Positions 17,056 to 26,218 of a DNA stretch of 64,000 bases are shown piece by piece. The stretch is from contig NZ_CP014835.1 in NCBI RefSeq assembly GCF_001598035.1, forward strand, positions 1,835,001 to 1,899,000. Direction: 5' to 3'. The position numbers and the translations under genes are program-made. The notes beneath the pieces were generated by a model. The model was not told the DNA's origin. It saw nothing but the letters and a program-made list of their open reading frames with translations, and did no database searches. This DNA is from Streptococcus halotolerans. Its GTDB lineage: Bacteria; Bacillota; Bacilli; Lactobacillales; Streptococcaceae. Every line of letters starts with the position of its first letter. Position 1 is the first letter of the stretch.

Positions 17056-17674
17056 GGTCGCTTTGTTAGCAGGTGGCGATTACAGTCCACCGAGAGGAGA
17101 TTTTGATTTATATATCGGTATTGATCGTGGGGCTTTGAGGCTTTTGGAAAATGGCTTCGCTCTGGATTGGGCAGTGGGAGATTTTGATTCCATTTCTGAA
17201 GAAGAAATGACTAAAATCGTATCGTCTGGTGCTCGGATTTACCAATCGCCCGCTGAAAAAAATGATACAGATACGGAGTTGGCACTGAAATTACTGTTTA
17301 AGACATATCCGCTGGCGCAGGCCACGTTATTTGGTGCCTTTGGTGGTCGTGTTGACCACTTTTTATCTAATATCTTTTTACCTAGCGATCCCGACCTACA
17401 ACCTTATATGCGCCAGATTCATTTGGCAAATGATACCAACTTCATTTCCTATTATCCAAAAGGTGAGCATACGGTTGACACTCATCCAGAGATGACTTAT
17501 CTTGCTTTTATGACAGATGAGGAAACGGAGTTGAGCATTTTGGGTACCAAGTACGAATTGACCGCGGCTAATTATTTTAAGAAAAAAATCTACTCCAGTA
17601 ATGAAGCTATTGGAAAACCGATTACCTTGACTGTGCCTTCTGGTTACGTTGTGGTCATAGAAAGTAAAGATTAG
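17048..17674 (+). CDS. thiN: Thiamine pyrophosphokinase
   Basis: Makes thiamine diphosphate from thiamine and ATP. The 208 residues show the N-terminal GGDYSPP, the catalytic WAVGDFDSIS segment, AEKNDTDTELAL and FGAFGGRVDHFLSN, then the C-terminal thiamine-binding strands. It starts inside the rpe stop region and is followed 14 bp later by rmuC with an AGAAAGGGG ribosome site. No THI-box riboswitch is seen, in line with its place inside a housekeeping operon. Confidence 0.95.
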   Translation: MTKVALLAGGDYSPPRGDFDLYIGIDRGALRLLENGFALDWAVGDFDSISEEEMTKIVSSGARIYQSPAEKNDTDTELALKLLFKTYPLAQATLFGAFGGRVDHFLSNIFLPSDPDLQPYMRQIHLANDTNFISYYPKGEHTVDTHPEMTYLAFMTDEETELSILGTKYELTAANYFKKKIYSSNEAIGKPITLTVPSGYVVVIESKD

Positions 17675-17688
17675 AGAAAGGGGTTACG

Positions 17689-18963
17689 ATGCTGGTTTTA
17701 ATCATATTACTTTTGCTAGCTAGCCTTGGATTAACTTTCTTTTTATATCACAAGGTCACACACTTAGAAGGCATTCTCAAAAATCAGCTGGAAGATCATA
17801 TAGACAATCTTTCAGAGCAACTCTCCTATCAGAACGAACGTTCTTCAAATGAAGTACGGATAGCCATAAGCCAAGAGTTTAATCGATTACAAACGGACTT
17901 CTATCAGCAGTTAACAGAGATTCGCGAAATGTTGCATCAGAACCTTTCAGACAGTCGCGATCGGTCAGACCAACGACTAGATACAATGACCGAACGGTTA
18001 AGGATGACTGTGAAAGAAATGCAAGATTCTAACGAAAAACGGTTAGAACAGATGCGTCTGACCGTTGAAGAAAAGTTGGAAAAAACTTTGCAAACACGGT
18101 TGCAGGCTTCTTTTGATAGCGTGTCTAAGCAGCTTGAGTCTGTTAACCAAGGCCTCGGTGAGATGAAAACTGTTGCGCAGGATGTTGGCACACTTAATAA
18201 AGTTCTGTCTAACACTAAGACGCGTGGTATTTTAGGAGAACTTCAACTGGGGCAAATTATTGAAGATATCTTGACTGAAAATCAGTATGAGCGAGAGTTT
18301 GTTACTGTTCCGAATTCATCAGAACGGGTAGAGTATGCTATCAAGATGCCCGGAGCCAGTCAGGGAGACTATGTTTATCTTCCCATTGATTCCAAGTTTC
18401 CTTTGGAAGATTATTATAGATTGGAAGATGCCTATGAAACGGGAGATAAGGCAGAGGTTGAGCGTTACCGAAAAGCGCTTTTGTCTAGTATTAAACGGTT
18501 TTCCAAAGATATTAATCAAAAATATATTAAACCACCTGAAACCACAAATTTTGGGGTGCTGTTCTTACCAACAGAAGGGCTTTACGCTGAAGTGGTGAGA
18601 CAGTCAGCCTTCTTTGATAGTCTCAGACGTGAGGAAAATATTGTTGTCGCTGGACCATCGACACTGTCAGCACTTTTAAATTCTTTATCTGTCGGCTTTA
18701 GAACACTTAATATTCAAAAGAATGCTGATGATATTAGTAAAGTTTTGGGTAACGTCAAGTTGGAGTTTGATAAATTTGGAAATATGCTAGTCAAAGCGCA
18801 GAAGCAACTGTCGACAGCTAGTAAGACTGTTGATAGCCTCCTGACGACTCGGACCAATTCTATACGACGTGCTTTAGAAACCATTGAAACTTATCAGGAT
18901 AGTGCAACCACAAACCTCTTAGATATGTCACCTTTAGAAGACGAGGATTCTTATGAAAATTAA
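17689..18963 (+). CDS. rmuC: DNA recombination protein RmuC homologue
   Basis: Putative nuclease-like factor that limits inversion at short inverted repeats in E. coli. The 424 residues have one N-terminal membrane span (1-20), a long coiled coil (about 25-170) and the conserved RmuC core (LSNTKTRGILGELQLGQIIED near 168-190, YLPIDSKFPLEDY near 225, VLFLPTEGLYAEVV near 285). The last 11 bases overlap the yhaM start, so the genes are coupled. Confidence 0.95.
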   Translation: MLVLIILLLLASLGLTFFLYHKVTHLEGILKNQLEDHIDNLSEQLSYQNERSSNEVRIAISQEFNRLQTDFYQQLTEIREMLHQNLSDSRDRSDQRLDTMTERLRMTVKEMQDSNEKRLEQMRLTVEEKLEKTLQTRLQASFDSVSKQLESVNQGLGEMKTVAQDVGTLNKVLSNTKTRGILGELQLGQIIEDILTENQYEREFVTVPNSSERVEYAIKMPGASQGDYVYLPIDSKFPLEDYYRLEDAYETGDKAEVERYRKALLSSIKRFSKDINQKYIKPPETTNFGVLFLPTEGLYAEVVRQSAFFDSLRREENIVVAGPSTLSALLNSLSVGFRTLNIQKNADDISKVLGNVKLEFDKFGNMLVKAQKQLSTASKTVDSLLTTRTNSIRRALETIETYQDSATTNLLDMSPLEDEDSYEN

Positions 18964-19891
18964 TCAAATGAAAAAAGATGAGCCTTTTGAAGGGTTCTAT
19001 CTTATCAAAAAAGCAGAATTGCGTAAAACAAGAGCTGGAAAAGACTTTCTCTCTATGACTTTTCAAGATGACTCAGGGGAGATTTCCGGTAATCTTTGGG
19101 ATGCGCAAGCTCATAATGTCGAAACTTTCACCGCCGGAAAGGTTGTCCATATGGAAGGACGTCGTGAGGTCTATAACAATACCCCTCAAGTCAATCAAAT
19201 TACTCTGCGCTTACCAAAAGATGGCGAACCGAGTGATCCAAGTGATTTCAAAGAAAAACCGCCTGTAAACGTGGCTGATGTCAAAGACTACTTAGAGCAG
19301 ATGGTTTTTAAGATTGAAAATGCAACTTGGCAACGCATTATTCGTGCCCTTTACCGTAAATACCATCAAGAATTCTTCACCTACCCAGCTGCGAAAACGA
19401 ATCATCATGCCTTTGAATCAGGACTAGCCTATCACACAGCAACCATGGTACGATTGGCTGATGCTATCGGTGACATCTATCCTGAGCTCAATAAGAGCCT
19501 ACTGTTTGCAGGTATCATGCTTCATGACTTAGCCAAGGTTATCGAATTGTCAGGGCCAGATAACACAGAGTATACTGTTCGTGGTAATTTGATTGGTCAT
19601 ATTGCTCTTATCGATGAAGAAATCACTAAAGTACTAACAGAATTAAATATTGATGATACTAAAGAAGAAGTGACAGTGCTTCGTCACGTTGTTCTGAGTC
19701 ATCATGGCCTTTTAGAATATGGTAGTCCAGTTCGTCCTAGAATCATGGAGGCTGAAATTATCCATATGATAGATAACATTGATGCTGAAATGATGATGAT
19801 GACGACTGCCTTGAGTAGAGTGGGCGAAGGTGAAATGACCTCTCGACTCTTTGCTCTAGATAATCGTTCATTTTATAAGCCAAAAATATAA
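18953..19891 (+). CDS. yhaM: 3'-5' exoribonuclease YhaM (Cbf1)
   Basis: Exonuclease that trims short 3' tails of RNAs in streptococci. The 312 residues show an N-terminal OB fold (about 10-95, KDFLSMTFQDDSGEISGNLW) and an HD domain (about 160-275) with HHAFESGLAYHT, MLHDLAKV, the metal-binding HHGLLEYGSP and a final Asp-rich helix IDNIDAEMMMM. It is the last gene of the rsgA run, closed by the terminator at 19911. Confidence 0.95.
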   Translation: MKINQMKKDEPFEGFYLIKKAELRKTRAGKDFLSMTFQDDSGEISGNLWDAQAHNVETFTAGKVVHMEGRREVYNNTPQVNQITLRLPKDGEPSDPSDFKEKPPVNVADVKDYLEQMVFKIENATWQRIIRALYRKYHQEFFTYPAAKTNHHAFESGLAYHTATMVRLADAIGDIYPELNKSLLFAGIMLHDLAKVIELSGPDNTEYTVRGNLIGHIALIDEEITKVLTELNIDDTKEEVTVLRHVVLSHHGLLEYGSPVRPRIMEAEIIHMIDNIDAEMMMMTTALSRVGEGEMTSRLFALDNRSFYKPKI

Positions 19892-19910
19892 ATAGTCAAG
19901 AGAAAAATAA

Positions 19911-19949
19911 AAAAGCGTGCGTTATTTGAGGATAATGTTCGCTTTTTAT
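19911..19949 (+). terminator. Terminator of the rsgA-yhaM run
   Basis: AAAAGCG/CGCTTTTT outer stem with CGTTAT/ATAATG inside, followed by T-rich sequence. Confidence 0.8.
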
Positions 19950-19966
19950 TAGGTTTATGCTATAAT
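19939..19966 (+). promoter_or_regulatory. Probable purR promoter with extended -10
   Basis: -35-like TTCGCT (19939-19944), 16-bp spacer, TG before a consensus TATAAT (19961-19966). No PurBox was recognised between it and the gene. Confidence 0.55.
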
Positions 19967-20083
19967 AGCTACAAAATAAGTGATAGTACGGCAAAATATA
20001 GAAAACCTTTGTTTATGTGCCATCGTAATTAAAAAGAATGTCACAAAACGGCTGTTTGATCATATCGACTAGAGGAGAAAAGG

Positions 20084-20896
20084 ATGAAATTAAGACGAAG
20101 TGAACGTATGGTTGTGATTTCAAATTATCTCATTAACAATCCCTACCAATTAACAAATTTAAACACTTTTGCAAGTAAGTATGAAGCGGCTAAGTCCTCT
20201 ATTTCTGAGGATATTGCTATTATCAAAAAAGCTTTTGAAGAAAGCCATATTGGTGAAATTGAGACAGTCACCGGAGCCAGTGGAGGAGTGATTTTCACAC
20301 CTAGTATTTCAAAAGACGAAGCACTAACTATTGTTGAAGATCTTTGTGGCAAACTTTCCGAAAGTGATCGTATTTTACCTGGCGGCTATCTTTATCTAAC
20401 AGATCTTTTGAGTACGCCAACTATTTTACAAAATGTTGGGCGTATTATTGCCAATGCTTTCAAAGGTGAAAAAATTGATGCTGTTATGACAGTTGCAACA
20501 AAAGGTGTGCCACTAGCGAATGCAGTTGCTAATGTTCTTAATGTACCATTTGTCATTGTTCGTCGTGATTTGAAAATTACGGAAGGATCAACGGTTTCTG
20601 TTAACTATGTTAGTGGGTCATCAGACCGTATTGAGAAGATGTTCTTATCAAAACGTAGCCTACAACCTGGAAGTCGAGTTCTTATTGTGGATGATTTCTT
20701 AAAAGGTGGCGGAACGGTGACGGGAATGATGGGACTTTTAGCAGAATTTGACAGTGAATTAGTTGGTGTCGCTGTTTTCGCTGAGAATGCCCAAACAGAA
20801 AAAATGGATGTTTCCTATAAATCATTATTAAAAGTTTCTGAGTTAGATGTGAAACATAATCGAGTGACTGTAGAAACTGGAAATATTTTTCAATAG
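20084..20896 (+). CDS. purR: Purine operon regulator PurR
   Basis: Transcription regulator of purine synthesis that senses PRPP in Gram-positives. The 270 residues have an N-terminal winged helix (1-75, LRRSERMVVISNYLINNPYQ) and a phosphoribosyltransferase-like effector domain with the PRPP loop VLIVDDFLKGGGTVTGM (about 203-219). GAGGAG precedes the ATG. In streptococci PurR can act as activator of pur genes and influences virulence gene expression. It is followed by a perfect inverted repeat at 20917. Confidence 0.96.
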   Translation: MKLRRSERMVVISNYLINNPYQLTNLNTFASKYEAAKSSISEDIAIIKKAFEESHIGEIETVTGASGGVIFTPSISKDEALTIVEDLCGKLSESDRILPGGYLYLTDLLSTPTILQNVGRIIANAFKGEKIDAVMTVATKGVPLANAVANVLNVPFVIVRRDLKITEGSTVSVNYVSGSSDRIEKMFLSKRSLQPGSRVLIVDDFLKGGGTVTGMMGLLAEFDSELVGVAVFAENAQTEKMDVSYKSLLKVSELDVKHNRVTVETGNIFQ

Positions 20897-20916
20897 AACC
20901 TTGTGAATTATAGAAT

Positions 20917-20956
20917 TAACACATGAATGTTACAGGATTGAAACATTCATGTGTTA
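20917..20956. terminator. Long perfect inverted repeat after purR
   Basis: Two 15-bp arms (TAACACATGAATGTT and its complement) with a 10-base loop. The tail is only moderately T-rich (TTATTTAT), so it probably works as a terminator but an operator role is not excluded. Confidence 0.65.
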
Positions 20957-21041
20957 TTATTTATAAGCTGATTGAATTCTACTGTTTTTTGAGAATTGTG
21001 GAATTCATTAGAAATGAAATAAGAATAACGAGTGGAAGTTT

Positions 21042-23555
21042 ATGTTGAAGAAATTAAAATTAGTAAGGGAAAATTCAGGGAAGCTAGCTGCAACATCAAC
21101 GATTGCTTTGCTTGGTTTTGGATTAGCCAACCAAACAAATGTTCATGCTGATGAAGTAACGGCAGTTTCTACACCAACCGAACCTGGAGCGACAACATCG
21201 ACAACTGTCGACCTTGTTCCAACAACAGTGGCTGAAGCCAATGCGCTAGTTGTTAACGCGCAAGCTGGTGCGGATAGTGCAAGTGAAGCTTTCTCAGAAA
21301 AAGAAAGTCAAGTTGCTTCACAATCTGAAACAATTGAAGTGTCAACATCTGAAGTTGCAACCCTTGAAGAACAACTAGCTAGTGCGCTGGCAGAACATTC
21401 TGAAGCAGTTGCGATTAAATCCGAAGGATCATCTGAACATATTTCAGAGTTAGCATCTCAAGTTGCTTCTGTAACAGAAACTTATACATCTGAGTCAGCA
21501 GTAAATGCTGCTAACCAATCAGCAGCAGATTCTCAATCGGTAACAGTTTCATCTGCTAGCACAGCAGCCTCAGAGGCTAACCGTTCAGCTTCAGAAGCAG
21601 CAACAAAAGTTGATGAGTTGATTTCTTTAGTTGCTTCACCAGAAAAAGTATCTACTAATTTACTTAGCGCCAAAGCTGAAGTGAGTCGTTTGGAACGCGA
21701 AGTATCTGCTGCTGAAAAAGCAGTAATCTCTGCGACAACTACTGCGAAAGCAAATCTTGCTAAAAAATTAGCTGAAAAACAAGAAGAATTATCACAAAAA
21801 CAAACTGCTTTAAATAAACTAAAATCAGATCAAACAACTGCTAAAGTTGCCTCGGTTACTGGAAGCAATAGAATCGTTCTTCCATCAACATACAAAACCG
21901 TTGTTTACCCAGCTTTAAAGACAATCGAAAATAGTGGATGGACTTACTCATCTGGTTATAACCAATCAGCTTCACGATTGAAAAATCAAATTGAGTCTGG
22001 TGTTCAGTCTTCCGTTTATGGTGTGTTGTACAATGGTAATGGTGTGAACTCATACAAATCGATTGCTGCAGATAAAACAAGATATATTGATCCTAATAAC
22101 CTTTCAACTGCTGTTCAAAATGAAATGGCGCAGTTTACAGGTGAACTATTGAACGATGTTCGCTCCCAACTTGGTTTGGCAACGTTGACAGTTACAAAAA
22201 CGGCACAAGAGATGGCTGCAGCTATCGCAAACGAATATCGTCGTTCTGGATATGGTCGTTTAGGGAATGCACACAATCCAAGTATCATTGGAAAACATGC
22301 GCAAAATCGTGGTCTTTTATACTCTGATAACCGTGGTTATGAAAGCTTAGGTTTCTTTGGTAATGCTAAAACAGTTGATCAGTTGAAGAACTACTTCTAT
22401 AATTCGATAGTCTATATGTTATTTAATGATGTGTCATCGAATTATGGGCATACTATCAGTTTGCTTCAAAATAGCAATAATGGACCATACTATCTAGGTG
22501 TTTCTTCTACATCAAATGCCCAGCACATTTATGTTATCCCATCCGCCAATGTCAAATCATCTCGTTTCAATACGACATCACTCGTTGCAGCTAAAACGGT
22601 TGATAATAGCGCTCAAATTTCAGCAGTAAAATCAGCTATGACCGCTATTCAGTCAGAAATTGACAGTTTGAAAGCTCAACAATCGACGATTGCTTCCTCT
22701 ACACTAGTTGTTCGTGCTAAAGATAAATTGAAAAAACTCAATCAACAATTGTCGACATCACGTGATAACTATAAAACGTTATCAACCTTGAAAACAACAT
22801 TGGCAGCTAACAAGAGCAAGTTACGTTCACAACTTGAAGAAGCTAAACAACTCAGTGCCGTTCGCCTTCAAGAAAAACTAATTGCTCAAGATAACTTAAC
22901 AAGAGAACTCAAGAAATATCAAGTTTTACAAGCAGCTACTACTGAATCTAAAGCCTCTGTTGCAAGCTTGAAAGAAAGAATTGCAAAACTATCCAAAGAA
23001 TTGCAAAAATTCCAAGATCCAGAACTCGTATCTCGGACAGCAGCTACTGTTAAAGTACTCAAAGACGATCTTCAAACAGCAAAAGCAGGTTTAGAAGTCA
23101 ATGTCAAAGCTCTTCAACTGTTACAGAATGATTTGCAATCAGCAGCAAAATCCTATGGAACAGCTAAAGAGAACCTAGAGAACGCTAAGTCGCTTCTTAA
23201 AACATTGATTAGTGAACAAGAAGTGGAAGTGCCTGGCGCACCGAATGCTACTTCTACAGAAACAGAAACTGATGCAGCTATGAATAAAGCTATTGTTCCA
23301 GGAAATGTCCCAACATTCGATGGGACCAATAAAGTTATTCCAGGGACTCCAGTCGCTTCTCAAATGGTTTCAAAAGCGGATATGAAGACCGGTGTAACTT
23401 CGGATGATAAGGCTATGGCTAAATCAGAAAATCATCATGAAAGCAAAGCCTCTAGTCTTCCAAAAACTGGTGATAATACTTCTGCAAGATTCATCCTGAC
23501 TGGAATCGGCATTTTAGGCATGGCAGGATTGGTTGTCAAACGCAAAAACAACTAG
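21042..23555 (+). CDS. LPXTG cell-wall protein with SEC10/PgrA (CAP-like) domain
   Basis: An 837-residue sortase-anchored surface protein. It has a signal peptide (1-37, cleaved near VHA-DEV), a long Ala/Ser/Glu-rich coiled coil (about 60-270), a CAP/SEC10-PgrA-type domain (about 360-500, GELLNDVRSQLG ... ANEYRRSGYGRLGNAHN), a second coiled coil (about 525-730), a Pro/Thr-rich spacer and the sorting signal LPKTG (806-810) with hydrophobic span and KRKNN tail. PgrA-type proteins were described in surface exclusion and adhesion, so a role in cell contact is likely but not shown. The ribosome site is weak (GTGGAAG). It lies between purR and the IS30 element. Confidence 0.88.
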   Translation: MLKKLKLVRENSGKLAATSTIALLGFGLANQTNVHADEVTAVSTPTEPGATTSTTVDLVPTTVAEANALVVNAQAGADSASEAFSEKESQVASQSETIEVSTSEVATLEEQLASALAEHSEAVAIKSEGSSEHISELASQVASVTETYTSESAVNAANQSAADSQSVTVSSASTAASEANRSASEAATKVDELISLVASPEKVSTNLLSAKAEVSRLEREVSAAEKAVISATTTAKANLAKKLAEKQEELSQKQTALNKLKSDQTTAKVASVTGSNRIVLPSTYKTVVYPALKTIENSGWTYSSGYNQSASRLKNQIESGVQSSVYGVLYNGNGVNSYKSIAADKTRYIDPNNLSTAVQNEMAQFTGELLNDVRSQLGLATLTVTKTAQEMAAAIANEYRRSGYGRLGNAHNPSIIGKHAQNRGLLYSDNRGYESLGFFGNAKTVDQLKNYFYNSIVYMLFNDVSSNYGHTISLLQNSNNGPYYLGVSSTSNAQHIYVIPSANVKSSRFNTTSLVAAKTVDNSAQISAVKSAMTAIQSEIDSLKAQQSTIASSTLVVRAKDKLKKLNQQLSTSRDNYKTLSTLKTTLAANKSKLRSQLEEAKQLSAVRLQEKLIAQDNLTRELKKYQVLQAATTESKASVASLKERIAKLSKELQKFQDPELVSRTAATVKVLKDDLQTAKAGLEVNVKALQLLQNDLQSAAKSYGTAKENLENAKSLLKTLISEQEVEVPGAPNATSTETETDAAMNKAIVPGNVPTFDGTNKVIPGTPVASQMVSKADMKTGVTSDDKAMAKSENHHESKASSLPKTGDNTSARFILTGIGILGMAGLVVKRKNN

Positions 23556-23582
23556 ATTATCGATCTAGTCCATCAAAGGACT

Positions 23583-23660
23583 GGCTCGTTGTCAACTCTA
23601 GTGGTTGCTTTATCGTTAATCACAAGACAGAATCAGGGCTCTATAATTTCTGTAGTGGGT
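23583..23660. repeat. Two copies of an IS-end-like motif
   Basis: GGCTCGTTGTCAACTCTAG (23583) and GGCTCTATAATTTCTGTAG (23638) each continue into TGG. Both resemble the 14-bp-arm hairpin GGCTCTTTGTCAAC...TGTAGTGGGTTG found at 55909-55944. The GGCTCT...TGTAGTGGGT pattern looks like the terminus of an ISL3-type element. No transposase remnant is seen here, so these may be relics of earlier insertions. Confidence 0.4.
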
Positions 23661-23683
23661 GACTTCACCGCAGAGGTTATGGG

Positions 23684-23696
23684 GCTTTTACAATGC
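23684..23696 (+). repeat. 13-bp direct repeat, left copy
   Basis: GCTTTTACAATGC is repeated exactly at 24859-24871. Each copy lies five bases outside an inverted repeat of the IS30 element. Here it also forms the loop of a GGGGC...GCCCC hairpin. Confidence 0.85.
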
Positions 23697-23701
23697 CCCC
23701 A

Positions 23702-24853
23702 GTTGTCAAGTTAAGTGCAACACAGTGTTCATCAGACTAAGTCAATGATTTTTATACTGTTTGAGCTAGCTCAAACAGTTTTTTAGAAGACTGATAGTTG
23801 TGTATTCTTCTTGGTTTATCATTAATAGCTTGGGTATACATCTCTAAGTCATCTAGAGTAAGTCCTTTAAGTGAGACTCCTTTTGGTATAAACTCTCTAA
23901 GCAAACCATTGAAGTTCTCATTTGTCCCACGTTCGTGAGATGAATAAGCATGTGCAAAGTAGATATCAACACCCTCTAGGTCGCTTAGTAAAGCAAATTC
24001 ACTTCCATTATCAGCTGTTATTGATTTTATTGGATAGCTTTCCATGTAGTCTAAAACAGCCTGATTAACGTACTCAGCTCTCTTTTTAGGAAGTTTAATG
24101 GTGAGTGCAAAACGAGTCTGCCTCTCAACTAGAGTCATAATAGAAGGCTCTCCAGCAGTCTTTAACCCAAGAACAGAATCAATCTCCCAATGCCCAAAAG
24201 TTGAACGATCGTTGATATCATCTGGTCTCTTCTCAATAGAAGTTCCAAGGTATTTCTTAGTTGATGGGCGGCTCTTAGTCTTTTTACGAATGCGGACAAC
24301 TTTAGGCAGGTCAATTGGTTTGATGTCCAATAAACCTTGGTGGATGTAATTGTAAAGCGTCTTGGTACTGGGAACAACTTCCTCAGGATGCTCAAGCTTA
24401 TAAGAATAGGCAAAAGTATCTACACTATGAATTCTGGGTTTAGCTTGCATAGCTTCTGTGAAAGCTAACAAGAAAGCTTCTGATACTTTCTCAAGTTTCA
24501 GATAGTAACTTCCTTTTCTACCCTCAGAATAACGAATCTGAGCAGTTTCTGCGACATATTGTTCGTAGTAAACTTTCTTTCCGTTGATCTGTTTAACTTG
24601 CCTGACAGTTCCACGCTTGAGTTCACGGTAGATGGTAGAGCGATTTCGACTCAAACGTTTCGCAATTTCAGCTGGTTTCAATCCTTCTGAAAGATAGGCT
24701 TCCATTTTCCCACGTTCTGCTTCAGAAAGATGGTGATAGGCTTGTTTTGTGGTAGAATGATTAGTGGACATGTTCATATTTCCTTTATACTTTGTTTGGC
24801 GACTTTAGTATATCAGAGGAACATGTCTTTTCTGTTGCACTTCATTTTACAAC
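23702..24853 (-). mobile_element. IS30-family insertion sequence
   Basis: About 1.15 kb bounded by imperfect inverted repeats: GTTGTCAAGTTAAGTGCAAC on the left and, reading inward from the right, GTTGTAAAATGAAGTGCAAC. The single transposase gene is intact on the minus strand. No short target duplication touches the ends, but a 13-bp direct repeat flanks the element at a distance of five bases on each side. The insertion lies between the LPXTG gene and the rpsL promoter without breaking a recognisable gene. Confidence 0.8.
23752..24777 (-). CDS. IS30-family transposase
   Basis: A 341-residue DDE transposase. It has an N-terminal helix-turn-helix (LSEAERGKMEAYLSEG ... AEIAKRLSRNRSTIYREL, about 17-54) and a catalytic core with GHWEIDSVLG (first Asp), SITADNGSEF (second Asp) and SSHERGTNENFNGLLREF (Glu). 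It seems full length and without stops, so the element may still be active. It resembles IS1239-type elements of streptococci. Confidence 0.93.
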   Translation of the reverse strand: MNMSTNHSTTKQAYHHLSEAERGKMEAYLSEGLKPAEIAKRLSRNRSTIYRELKRGTVRQVKQINGKKVYYEQYVAETAQIRYSEGRKGSYYLKLEKVSEAFLLAFTEAMQAKPRIHSVDTFAYSYKLEHPEEVVPSTKTLYNYIHQGLLDIKPIDLPKVVRIRKKTKSRPSTKKYLGTSIEKRPDDINDRSTFGHWEIDSVLGLKTAGEPSIMTLVERQTRFALTIKLPKKRAEYVNQAVLDYMESYPIKSITADNGSEFALLSDLEGVDIYFAHAYSSHERGTNENFNGLLREFIPKGVSLKGLTLDDLEMYTQAINDKPRRIHNYQSSKKLFELAQTV

Positions 24854-24858
24854 GCGGC

Positions 24859-24871
24859 GCTTTTACAATGC
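24859..24871 (+). repeat. 13-bp direct repeat, right copy
   Basis: GCTTTTACAATGC, identical to 23684-23696, five bases beyond the right inverted repeat of the IS30 element and just upstream of the rpsL promoter. Confidence 0.85.
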
Positions 24872-24894
24872 AAAAAAGAATTTAGGAAAAATAA

Positions 24895-24923
24895 TTGACG
24901 GTGACTAAGTATTGTGGTATTAT
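24895..24923 (+). promoter_or_regulatory. Probable rpsL promoter
   Basis: TTGACG (24895-24900), 17-bp spacer and TATTAT (24918-24923); an alternative -10 TATAAT overlaps at 24921-24926. About 140 bp of leader follow, with an ACTTTT/AAAAGT hairpin near 24938-24959. The IS30 element ends only 41 bp upstream of the -35. Confidence 0.7.
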
Positions 24924-25064
24924 AATAAACGGTACTTTTTACTTTTGGTCTCTCAAAAGTGTACAGAGACGTGCTGACAAATGTTGCAAAAGTACACACA
25001 GAATAGAGGATGTCACCAATCGCTCTATTTAACCAAAAATAAAATCTTTACAGGAGAAATGTAG

Positions 25065-25478
25065 ATGCCTACAATTAACCAGTTGGTACGTAAACCACGT
25101 AAATCTAAAGTTGAAAAATCAGATTCACCTGCTTTGAATATTGGTTACAACAGTCACAAAAAAGTCCACACTAAATTGTCAGCACCACAAAAACGTGGTG
25201 TTGCAACTCGTGTTGGAACAATGACACCTAAAAAACCTAACTCAGCCCTTCGTAAATTTGCTCGTGTACGTTTGAGCAACCTTATTGAAGTAACTGCCTA
25301 TATCCCTGGTATTGGTCATAACTTGCAAGAACACAGCGTTGTTCTTATCCGTGGTGGTCGTGTAAAAGACCTTCCAGGGGTACGTTATCACATCGTTCGT
25401 GGTGCGCTTGATACAGCAGGTGTTGCTGATCGTAAACAAGGCCGTTCTAAATACGGTGCTAAACGTCCTAAAGGGTAA
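25065..25478 (+). CDS. rpsL: 30S ribosomal protein S12
   Basis: Decoding-centre protein of 137 residues. The motif [11 protein letters not shown] carries Lys56, the position whose replacement gives streptomycin resistance in streptococci; it is wild type here. [25 protein letters not shown] is also intact in the second half. AGGAG lies upstream of the ATG. It forms the str operon start with rpsG 20 bp downstream. Confidence 0.99.
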   Translation: MPTINQLVRKPRKSKVEKSDSPALNIGYNSHKKVHTKLSAPQKRGVATRVGTMTPKKPNSALRKFARVRLSNLIEVTAYIPGIGHNLQEHSVVLIRGGRVKDLPGVRYHIVRGALDTAGVADRKQGRSKYGAKRPKG

Positions 25479-25498
25479 TAGAAGGGGGATAAGAGAAA

Positions 25499-25969
25499 AT
25501 GAGTCGTAAAAATAGAGCGCCAAAACGCGAAGTATTGCCAGATCCATTGTACAATTCAAAGATTGTTACACGTCTTATCAACCGTGTAATGCTTGATGGT
25601 AAACGTGGTACTGCAGCATCAATCGTATATGATGCATTTGCAGAAATCAAAGAAACTACTGGAACAGATGCTCTTGAAGTGTTTGAAACAGCTATGAACA
25701 ACATCATGCCTGTACTTGAAGTACGTGCACGTCGTGTTGGTGGTTCAAACTACCAAGTTCCAGTTGAAGTGCGTCCAGAACGTCGTGTGACACTTGGCCT
25801 ACGTTGGTTGGTTAACGCATCACGTGCTCGTGGTGAACACACTATGAAGGATCGTCTTTCAAAAGAGATTATGGATGCTGCTAACAACACTGGTGCATCA
25901 GTTAAGAAACGTGAAGATACACATAAAATGGCAGAAGCTAACCGTGCCTTTGCACACTTCCGTTGGTAA
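25499..25969 (+). CDS. rpsG: 30S ribosomal protein S7
   Basis: Head-nucleating 30S protein of 156 residues, the usual length. It starts [16 protein letters not shown] and has [17 protein letters not shown] and the C-terminal [27 protein letters not shown] precedes the ATG. fusA follows after 249 bp with its own terminator and promoter between, so the str cluster is split into two transcripts. Confidence 0.99.
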   Translation: MSRKNRAPKREVLPDPLYNSKIVTRLINRVMLDGKRGTAASIVYDAFAEIKETTGTDALEVFETAMNNIMPVLEVRARRVGGSNYQVPVEVRPERRVTLGLRWLVNASRARGEHTMKDRLSKEIMDAANNTGASVKKREDTHKMAEANRAFAHFRW

Positions 25970-26139
25970 GATTAAGATACGAAGACATCTAAAACGCACA
26001 GCAGAAATAGAAAATGCGACGAAGAGTTTGTGGACTCTAGGAGGATTTATCTTTTTTGTTTAGCGTTTAGTCTGAGTTCAATGACTTAAGATGTAGGGAT
26101 GTTTGGTCCCGACTCAATTAAACTAATAAACAGCACTTA

Positions 26140-26166
26140 ACGGGTAGGTCCTGCCTATCCGTTTTT
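26140..26166 (+). terminator. Rho-independent terminator after rpsL-rpsG
   Basis: ACGGGTAGG/CCTATCCGT stem with a 5-base loop, then TTTTT. It lies directly before the fusA promoter. Confidence 0.85.
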
Positions 26167-26175
26167 CTTAAATAG

Positions 26176-26184
26176 TGCTATAAT
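26176..26184 (+). promoter_or_regulatory. fusA -10 element (extended)
   Basis: TGCTATAAT: consensus TATAAT at 26179-26184 preceded by TGN, 35 bp before the fusA start. No clear -35 was found, which fits an extended -10 promoter. Confidence 0.6.
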
Positions 26185-26218
26185 GATATGGTAAAATAAA
26201 TTTTATAGGAGAAACCTA

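Noticed and set aside
21856-22080. Minus-strand open frame inside the LPXTG gene
   Set aside because: It has no ribosome site and lies within the clear plus-strand CAP-domain coding sequence.
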